From: JAXDLK01 sp034666665
GTDB taxonomy: Bacteria; Desulfobacterota; Binatia; JACPRU01
Assembly: GCA_034666665.1 (NCBI GenBank)
Contig: JAXDLK010000027.1
Location: forward strand, 1-10,251
Length of the DNA: 10,251 nt
Direction of reading: 5' to 3'
The notes beneath the pieces were generated by a model, which was given only the letters and a program-made list of their open reading frames with translations, did not search any database and was not told where the DNA came from. The translations under genes were made by a program, and so were the position numbers. Below, in pieces: positions 5,774-10,251 of the stretch (within the stretch, counting starts at the first letter, position 1; each line of letters begins with the position of its first letter).

Positions 5774-6442
5774 ATGGACGAGACCGGGCTCTTCGAAGCG
5801 ATGTCCACTTGCCGGACGATCCGGCGGTTCGAGGCGCGGCCCGTGCCGGACGAGCTGCTGCGGAAGGTGCTCACGGCGGCGACTTGGGCGCCGAGCGGCG
5901 GCAACCGGCAGCCGTGGCGCTTCGTCGTCGTGCGTGACGCTGCGCTGAAGCGACGACTGCAGGAGCTCTATCAGCCGATCTGGAAGCGCTTCTCGACGCC
6001 GTATCGCGAGTCGCTCGCGAAGCTCCCTGAGGAGAGCCGAGCGCGCACGCAGCGCATGGTCGACTCGGCGGATCACCTCGCGGATCACCTGCACGAGGCG
6101 CCGGTGATCGTCGTCGTCTGCTTCAGCGTCTCCGACGTCGCCGTGACCGATGCCAACCTCGGCCGCCCGGCGGTCGTCGGTGGCGCGTCGATCTACACCG
6201 CCGTCGAGAACCTTCTTCTCGCCTGTCGCGGTGTCGGGCTCGGCGGTGCGCTGACCACGCTCCTCTGCATCGAGGAGCCGGAGGTCCGGAAGCTGCTCGC
6301 GATTCCCGACGGCTGGGGCACCGCTGCCTACATTCCCATCGGCTACCCGGCAGGGAAGGGCCACGGCCGCGTTTGGCGGAAGCCGGTGGACAAGCTCGTG
6401 TACCTGGACGGCTGGGAGAAGCCGCTCTTCCCGTCGTCCTGA
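5774..6442 (+). CDS. Nitroreductase family protein (FMN-dependent)
   Basis: The 222-residue protein has the nitroreductase fold, a homodimeric cytoplasmic FMN enzyme that reduces nitro groups, quinones or related acceptors with NAD(P)H. The FMN-phosphate and ring-binding segment STCRTIRRFEARPVP (11-25) and WAPSGGNRQPWRFVVV (38-53) are textbook matches. The second FMN region IYTAVENLLLACRGVGLGGALTT (140-162) is intact, as is the final IPIGYPAGKGHGRVWRKPVDKLV. Length is typical. The start at 5774 is favoured by GGAGGAGGA at 5762-5770 and by family alignment; the frame is open back to 5507, but that extension overlaps the lipoprotein gene on the other strand. It is the first gene of an apparent operon: its TGA is 12 bp before the MOSC gene start. 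The natural substrate is unknown, and other activities of the superfamily, such as dehydrogenation, remain possible. Confidence 0.94.
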   Translation: MDETGLFEAMSTCRTIRRFEARPVPDELLRKVLTAATWAPSGGNRQPWRFVVVRDAALKRRLQELYQPIWKRFSTPYRESLAKLPEESRARTQRMVDSADHLADHLHEAPVIVVVCFSVSDVAVTDANLGRPAVVGGASIYTAVENLLLACRGVGLGGALTTLLCIEEPEVRKLLAIPDGWGTAAYIPIGYPAGKGHGRVWRKPVDKLVYLDGWEKPLFPSS

Positions 6443-6454
6443 AGGAGGCCGCTC

Positions 6455-7312
6455 ATGCGCGTCGGAGAAGTCACCGAAGTTTGGCGTTTCCCTGTGAAGT
6501 CGATGGCCGGAGAACGCCTGGACCACGCTACCGTCGGCGCCGAGGGGATCCCGGGCGACCGCGGCTTCGCGCTCCGCGACGAAGCGGCGCAGGAGATCCG
6601 CGGCGCCAAGAAGTTCCCCCTCTTGATGCGCTGTGCGGCGCGCTATCTCCGAGAGCCCGGGAACGGCGACATCCCGACCGCAGAGATCCGCTTGCCGGAC
6701 GGCGTCCTCACGACCACGGACGATCCCGAGATCTCCGCGCGCCTGTCACACCTGCTCGGGAAGCGGGTGACGCTCCATCCCCGGCGTCCGCGGACGGACC
6801 TCGAGCATTACCGCCGGCGGCTTCCCGAGGAGCCGGTGGCGCTCGAGCGCGAGCTCCGCGAGATCTTCGGCCGCCTCGAGAGCGAGGCGCTGCCCGACTT
6901 GTCGATCTTTCCGCGCGAGATCCTCGAGTACACGTCGCCTCTCGGCACGTACTTCGACGCCTTCCCGCTCCACTTCTTGACCACCGCATCGATTCGCGCG
7001 CTCACGCGGGAAAATCCGGACGCGAGCTTCGACTCTCGCCGCTTCCGCCCGAACTTCCTGATCGACTGCGAGGGAGAGGGGTACGTCGAGAACGGCTGGA
7101 CCGGGAAGGCGCTCCGCGTCGGCGGGATCACCTGCAAGGTCGAGATGCCGGTCGTGCGCTGCTCGATGACCACGCACGCGCAGCAGGATCTGCCGAAGGA
7201 TCCGTCGGTCCTGCGGACGATCGTGCAGAAGGCCGGCAGCAACGTCGGCATCTACGCGACGCCGCTGACGCCCGGTGAAGTGAAACTCGGCGACCCGGTC
7301 GAGTTGATCTAG
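6455..7312 (+). CDS. MOSC domain-containing protein (YcbX/mARC-like)
   Basis: This 285-residue protein has the MOSC N-terminal beta-barrel domain (VTEVWRFPVKSMAGERLD at 6-23, with GIPGDRGFAL at 31-40) followed by a MOSC domain ending SNVGIYATPLTPGEVKLGD. The conserved cysteine that ligates molybdenum in YcbX and mARC proteins is visible as Cys236 in MPVVRCSMTT, followed by the usual threonine. SRRFRPNFLI at 194-203 is another conserved block. Proteins of this class reduce N-hydroxylated compounds with a molybdenum cofactor. There is no C-terminal 2Fe-2S ferredoxin domain, which E. coli YcbX has, so electrons must come from a separate partner. The central insert (about 110-170) is longer than in minimal MOSC proteins. 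AAGGAGG (6442-6448) overlaps the end of the nitroreductase stop, giving strong translation 12 bp downstream in the same operon. Confidence 0.92.
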   Translation: MRVGEVTEVWRFPVKSMAGERLDHATVGAEGIPGDRGFALRDEAAQEIRGAKKFPLLMRCAARYLREPGNGDIPTAEIRLPDGVLTTTDDPEISARLSHLLGKRVTLHPRRPRTDLEHYRRRLPEEPVALERELREIFGRLESEALPDLSIFPREILEYTSPLGTYFDAFPLHFLTTASIRALTRENPDASFDSRRFRPNFLIDCEGEGYVENGWTGKALRVGGITCKVEMPVVRCSMTTHAQQDLPKDPSVLRTIVQKAGSNVGIYATPLTPGEVKLGDPVELI

Positions 7313-7641
7313 AGAGCGCGCCGTTCGCCCTCTCCTCGGTTCCTCTTCGTCCGGCGGTCCGGGAAAGGTTTGATTCGTACGGCGTCGCCGAGCGTGCCCC
7401 CTCTCCCGGCGCTCCGCGCCGACCTCTCCCCGAAGGGGCGAGGTGAGGAGAGGACGCTCTCCTTCCGGTGCCGCACCCGAGGGGCGAAGTGAAGAGAGGA
7501 GGTTCGCCGTGATGGCCCCTGGCCCGCGCTTCGCGCTGAGTCTCCCGAAACAAGCGGAGTTAGGAAGAGAGGTTTCCCCTCCGGTCCCCTCTCCCCTGAG
7601 GGGAGAGGGCTAGGGAGAGGGGTTCACACGGTCTCTCGGGT
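7313..7641. repeat. Gene-free convergent intergenic region with CT/GA-rich repeat family
   Basis: No gene is supported here. The stretch between the MOSC and MBL-fold genes holds several degenerate copies of a second repeat type. Copy A (7408-7454) starts with a GGCGC-TCC-GCGCC hairpin, then ACCTCTCCCC (7422-7431) facing GGGGCGAGGT (7435-7444), then GAGGAGAGG. Copy B (7470-7500) keeps the GGGGCGAAGTGAAGAGAGGA part. Copy C (7525-7572) keeps CGCG-CTT-CGCG and ends GTTAGGAAGAGAGG. Copy D (7586-7622) is a perfect 10-bp hairpin, CCCTCTCCCC-TGA-GGGGAGAGGG, followed by a second GGGAGAGGGG able to compete for the left arm. Similar CCTCTCCCC...GGGGAGAGG intergenic repeats are common in GC-rich Gram-negative genomes. 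They may serve here as bidirectional terminators. Confidence 0.75.
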
Positions 7642-8493
7642 CTACTCGAATCGCCAGGTGTCGCCGTGGCGGACGATCTTGCCCGCCGACGGTGTCGCGA
7701 AGTGCGTGCCGAAGACCAGCACGTCGCGGCCGCCGTACCGCTGGAGGAACGCTCGCCGCGTCACCCGCGCGGCCTCGACGTCGCTGTCGAAGCTCGACTC
7801 CCACGAGGGCTCGGCGCACTGCACGGGGTGGTGCATGAGATCGCCGGTGACGACCGCGTCCTTGCCGCCGGACGAGATCCGCACGCTCACGTGCCCGGGC
7901 GTGTGACCCGGCGTCGGCTCGAGCGACACCTCGGACGTGATGCGGTGGTCCGGCTCGACCCAGTCGACGAGGCCGGCGTCGATCACCGGGCGCACCGAGT
8001 CCTCGACGGGCTGGCGGAAGTCCTCCTCCTTCGACTGCGACCAGTGATCCCATTCCTTGCGGCTGATGAGATAGCGCGCGTTGGGGAACGTCGGCACCCA
8101 TTTGTCGCCGTCGAGCATGGTGTTCCAGCCGACGTGATCGACGTGGAGATGCGTGCAGACCACGCGATCGATCGACTCGCGCGGGAAGCCGGCGGAGGCG
8201 AGCTCCGAGAGGAAGGGACCGTTCCGGAGGTGCCAGTTCGGCACCATCGATCGCTGCTTGTCGTTGCCGACGCAGGTATCGACCACGATGCGCTTGCCTT
8301 CGGATTCGATCAGCAGCGCGTGGACGCTCATGTTGAGCTGTCCCTGCGGCGTCGCGAAGCGGGGCTGTAGCCAGCTCGCGTGTCGCTCGAGGTTCGCCGG
8401 GACCGCGCTCGGGATCACCCAGGCGCCGTCGTACGCATCCTCGATCTCGACCACGCGCGTGATGCGGACGTCACCGATCTTCCAGGTCTCCAT
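7642..8493 (-). CDS. MBL-fold metallo-hydrolase (lactonase/organophosphate-hydrolase-like)
   Basis: This 283-residue protein has a complete metallo-beta-lactamase fold with a two-metal site: the motif THLHVDHVG at 114-122 (His115, His117, Asp119, His120), His197 in TPGHTPGH, Asp218 in VTGDLMHH, and His264 in FGTHFATP. The strand SVHALLIESEGKRIVVDTCVGND (56-78) precedes the motif as usual. Proteins of this subgroup include N-acyl-homoserine lactonases and methyl parathion hydrolase-type enzymes. The exact substrate cannot be read, and there is no signal peptide, so it should act in the cytoplasm. I chose ATG 8493 (METWKIGDVRITRV); GAGGTG lies just upstream, and homology begins there, although the frame is open further upstream to 8886, antisense to gluconokinase. 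It diverges from gluconokinase with only 36 bp between start codons. Confidence 0.93.
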   Translation of the reverse strand: METWKIGDVRITRVVEIEDAYDGAWVIPSAVPANLERHASWLQPRFATPQGQLNMSVHALLIESEGKRIVVDTCVGNDKQRSMVPNWHLRNGPFLSELASAGFPRESIDRVVCTHLHVDHVGWNTMLDGDKWVPTFPNARYLISRKEWDHWSQSKEEDFRQPVEDSVRPVIDAGLVDWVEPDHRITSEVSLEPTPGHTPGHVSVRISSGGKDAVVTGDLMHHPVQCAEPSWESSFDSDVEAARVTRRAFLQRYGGRDVLVFGTHFATPSAGKIVRHGDTWRFE

Positions 8494-8511
8494 GGTGCAC
8501 CTCGGAGGCCG

Positions 8512-8519
8512 GATATATC
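8512..8519. promoter_or_regulatory. Palindromic GATATATC, possible shared -10 of a bidirectional promoter
   Basis: GATATATC is an exact palindrome and the only AT-rich run in the 36-bp gap between the divergent MBL-fold and gluconokinase genes. It reads TATATC on both strands, a plausible -10 in each direction. On the minus strand an ATGACG (8540-8535) lies 17 bp upstream as a partial -35, and the predicted start leaves a short leader holding GAGGTG. On the plus strand no good -35 is seen, and the transcript would begin just before the GTG at 8530. This is inference from spacing. Confidence 0.4.
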
Positions 8520-8529
8520 GTCTCGCGAG

Positions 8530-9027
8530 GTGGTCGTCATCCTCATGGGCGTCGCGGGCTCGGGGAAGTCGTTCATCGGCGAGCGGCTCGCGGCCGAGCT
8601 CGGCTGGAAGTTCTACGAGGGCGACTCGCTCCATCCGGCCGAGAACCTGCGGAAGATGGCGGCGCACTTCCCGCTCGACGATCGCGATCGGGGCCCGTGG
8701 CTCGAGCGCCTCCGCCGGCACGTCGAGGAGTGCCTCGCCCGGGGAGAAAATGCCGTCATCGCCTGCTCCGCGCTCAAGGAGTCGTACCGGAAGATCCTCC
8801 GCGGCGACGACCCGGACGTGAAGGTCGTCTACCTGAAGGGATCGAAGGAGCTGATCCGGGAGCGCATCCGGCGCCGGCAGGGACACTTCTTCCCCGCCGA
8901 CCTCCTCGACAGCCAGTTCGCGGCGCTCGAAGAGCCCGCGGATGCGATCACCGTCGACGTCGCGCTTCCGGTGGAAGAGATCGTCGCCGCGATCGCCGCC
9001 GGGCTCGGACGAGAGCGGGATACGTGA
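8530..9027 (+). CDS. gntK: Gluconokinase (GntK family)
   Basis: The 165-residue protein catalyses ATP-dependent phosphorylation of D-gluconate to 6-phosphogluconate, feeding the pentose-phosphate or Entner-Doudoroff route. The P-loop is GVAGSGKS (7-14). GntK-specific blocks follow: GDSLHPAENLRKM (31-43), PLDDRDRGPWL (48-58), CSALKESYRKILR (79-91), and GHFFPADLLDSQFAALEEP (118-136). Length is close to the 175 residues of E. coli GntK. I place the start at GTG 8530 (MVVILMGVAG) because the first beta strand is needed before the P-loop. ATG 8545 would remove it, and upstream codons run into the divergent gene. GGAGG at 8504-8508 is too far (21 nt) to serve this GTG, so initiation may be leaderless. 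No gluconate transporter or dehydratase is adjacent. Confidence 0.92.
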   Translation: MVVILMGVAGSGKSFIGERLAAELGWKFYEGDSLHPAENLRKMAAHFPLDDRDRGPWLERLRRHVEECLARGENAVIACSALKESYRKILRGDDPDVKVVYLKGSKELIRERIRRRQGHFFPADLLDSQFAALEEPADAITVDVALPVEEIVAAIAAGLGRERDT

Positions 9028-9041
9028 GTCGTTCCGCTCTG

Positions 9042-9062
9042 GACGCCGCTCCGTCAGGCGTC
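9042..9062. terminator. Possible bidirectional terminator hairpin between gluconokinase and nitronate monooxygenase
   Basis: GACGCC (9042-9047) and GGCGTC (9057-9062) pair perfectly around a 9-nt loop in the 52-bp gap between two converging stop codons. There is no U-tract, and the stem is short. Confidence 0.3.
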
Positions 9063-9079
9063 GCGGCCGCGCTCGGTAA

Positions 9080-10075
9080 CTACGATCCGCGGAACGCCGC
9101 CTCGGCGCCGCGTGCGAGGTCGCGGACGATGTCGGCTGCGGGGCGAACGTCGTTGATCAGCGAGCAGGACTCGCCGGCGTAGAGCGCCGTTTGCTCGATG
9201 TCGCCGTCGAATCCATGCATGGGATTGAAGACGGAGTACTTGACGACCTCGGCCTCGGTCCCCGCGATGCGCATCTTGCCGAGCACCGTGCCCTCCCCGG
9301 GTCGTCGACCGGTCGCCGGCCGTCCGGCTGCCTCCCAGTCGTCGGTCGCGCGGTTGCGGAGCACGCGGTGTGCGGCGTCCGGCCAGCCGACGTCGAAGAG
9401 GAACGTGTGCACGGTGTCCTCGGCGCGCGCACGGACGACGCGCTGCTTGTATTCGTCCGTCGCGCCGGCCTCGATGCTCGCGAGGAACCGGGTTCCGAGC
9501 GACACCGCCTGGGCGCCGAGCGCGAGCGCTGCCGCGACGCCGCGACCGTCGGCGATGCCGCCGGCGGCGATCACCGGGAGTGGCCGCACCGCCTCGACGA
9601 CCGCCGGGAGCAGCACCGACATCGAGGTCTTGCCGCGAACGTGGCCTCCCGCCTCGAAGCCCTGCGCCATCACCGCGAAGACGCCCTGAGCGGCGGCCGC
9701 CTTGGCTTCCTCCGCGGACGCGACCTGCAGGATGATCTTGGTCCCGGTGCCTTTTGCCTTCGCGAGGTGCGGCGAAGGATCGCCCCAGAAGAAGACGACG
9801 ACCGGGACCTTCTCCTCGAGGCACACCTCGAGCTCACCACCTTGCAGGAGCGGCAGCAGCAGGTTCACGCCGAACGGGCGGTCGGTGAGGGCGCGCGTCG
9901 CGCGCACCGCCTCGCGGACCGCCGGAGCCGGCAGACCGCCCATGCCGAGCACGCCCAGACCGCCGGCGTTCGAAACCGCGGCGGCGAGCTCGGGGCCGGC
10001 GTTCCCGCCGCCCATGCCGGCGTTGAAGATCGGCAGCTGGATCCCGAGGTCGCGACAGAGCGGTGTGGTCAGCAT
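9080..10075 (-). CDS. Nitronate monooxygenase (2-nitropropane dioxygenase family)
   Basis: This 331-residue FMN-dependent TIM-barrel protein is predicted to oxidise alkyl nitronates to a carbonyl compound and nitrite in the cytoplasm. The N-terminus LGIQLPIFNAGMGGGNAGPELAAAV has the family pattern, followed by VSNAGGLGVLGMGG. QGFEAGGHVRG (138-148) carries the conserved His145 at the catalytic-base position; IAAGGIADGRG (169-179) and SLGTRF (192-197) bind the FMN phosphate. Length fits the family. The related FabK enoyl-ACP reductases share this fold, but no fatty-acid synthesis genes are near, so the nitronate or general oxidase label is preferred with moderate certainty about substrate. The ATG at 10075 matches homology; no strong ribosome site is seen (GGAGA lies too far upstream). 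It lies 49 bp downstream of the EamA-type gene on the same strand and could be co-transcribed with it. Confidence 0.9.
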   Translation of the reverse strand: MLTTPLCRDLGIQLPIFNAGMGGGNAGPELAAAVSNAGGLGVLGMGGLPAPAVREAVRATRALTDRPFGVNLLLPLLQGGELEVCLEEKVPVVVFFWGDPSPHLAKAKGTGTKIILQVASAEEAKAAAAQGVFAVMAQGFEAGGHVRGKTSMSVLLPAVVEAVRPLPVIAAGGIADGRGVAAALALGAQAVSLGTRFLASIEAGATDEYKQRVVRARAEDTVHTFLFDVGWPDAAHRVLRNRATDDWEAAGRPATGRRPGEGTVLGKMRIAGTEAEVVKYSVFNPMHGFDGDIEQTALYAGESCSLINDVRPAADIVRDLARGAEAAFRGS

Positions 10076-10124
10076 GGGGCCGGACTAGTCTCCGCCTGGC
10101 GAGGCGTCAAGCGCGCGGGGAAGG

Positions 10125-10251
10125 CTAGGTGGTCTCGACGGGCCTGGTGGTGACCATCAGTGCGACCGCGACGACGATCACGGCGCCCGCGGCGAGCGTG
10201 CGACCGGTTACCGGCTCGCCGAGGAATAGCCAACCGAGGACGACCGCGACG
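10125..10251 (-). CDS. C-terminal end of EamA/DMT-family transporter (partial)
   Basis: The last 41 codons of a minus-strand gene enter from the right edge and stop at TAG (10127-10125). The translation LGWLFLGEPVTGRTLAAGAV followed by IVVAVALMV matches the final helices of EamA-domain drug/metabolite transporters, where a GW-lFLGEpvt-rt--Ga motif precedes the tenth membrane segment, and ends in a short polar tail (TTRPVETT). These are inner-membrane exporters of metabolites or amino acids; the substrate is unknown. Most of the gene lies outside the window, so completeness cannot be judged. Confidence 0.8.
   Translation of the reverse strand, partial: VAVVLGWLFLGEPVTGRTLAAGAVIVVAVALMVTTRPVETT

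Noticed and set aside
8504..8517. GGAGG followed at ideal spacing by an ATA codon as the gluconokinase start
   Set aside because: ATA is not a usual start codon, and homology begins at the GTG at 8530; the GGAGG is better explained by chance.
9191..10153. A 320-codon plus-strand frame antisense to the nitronate monooxygenase
   Set aside because: It is a shadow frame: the minus-strand product has full family motifs while this one is Arg/Glu-rich with none.

Overview
The window is GC-rich, gene-dense bacterial chromosome. It carries twelve protein-coding genes plus the 3' end of a thirteenth at the right edge. I see no rRNA, tRNA, CRISPR, transposase or phage gene. The gene content is dominated by flavoenzymes and small-molecule metabolism: a luciferase-like (LLM) oxidoreductase, an AidB-type acyl-CoA dehydrogenase, a nitroreductase, a MOSC protein and a nitronate monooxygenase, together with an SMP-30 lactonase-like protein, a metallo-beta-lactamase-fold hydrolase and a gluconokinase. 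This suits a large-genome, aerobic, soil-type bacterium such as an uncultured Binatota, Myxococcota or related lineage. That placement is inference from gene content and base composition only; no phylogenetic marker is present.

Layout. Positions 1-227 hold a cluster of an unusual intergenic repeat, reading on the minus strand, which abuts the stop codon of a four-helix membrane protein (225-647, minus). A divergent gap leads to the LLM oxidoreductase (871-1818), followed by a Phd/VapB antitoxin and a PIN-domain VapC toxin (1865-2583) whose start codons are tightly packed. AidB (2629-4260, minus) converges on the toxin and diverges from the SMP-30 gene (4334-5185). The stop codon of SMP-30 is the first codon of a second repeat cluster (5183-about 5453), inverted relative to the first. 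A small lipoprotein (5491-5676, minus) diverges from a two-gene operon of nitroreductase and MOSC protein (5774-7312). Positions 7313-7641 hold no gene but contain a second, pyrimidine/purine-skewed repeat family. The MBL-fold hydrolase (7642-8493, minus) and gluconokinase (8530-9027) are divergent and separated by only 36 bp. The nitronate monooxygenase (9080-10075, minus) lies downstream of the end of an EamA-type transporter (10125-10251, minus).

How the genes may work together. The nitroreductase/MOSC pair could form a stepwise nitro to hydroxylamine to amine reduction route, because YcbX/mARC-type MOSC proteins reduce N-hydroxylated substrates. The toxin-antitoxin pair looks autoregulated through a perfect 12-bp inverted repeat that covers the predicted -10 box and the antitoxin start codon. 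The most unusual structure in the window is the modular repeat family. Both of its clusters start exactly at the TAG stop codon of the gene upstream, and its units contain a 16-bp hairpin plus tandem 36-bp submodules.
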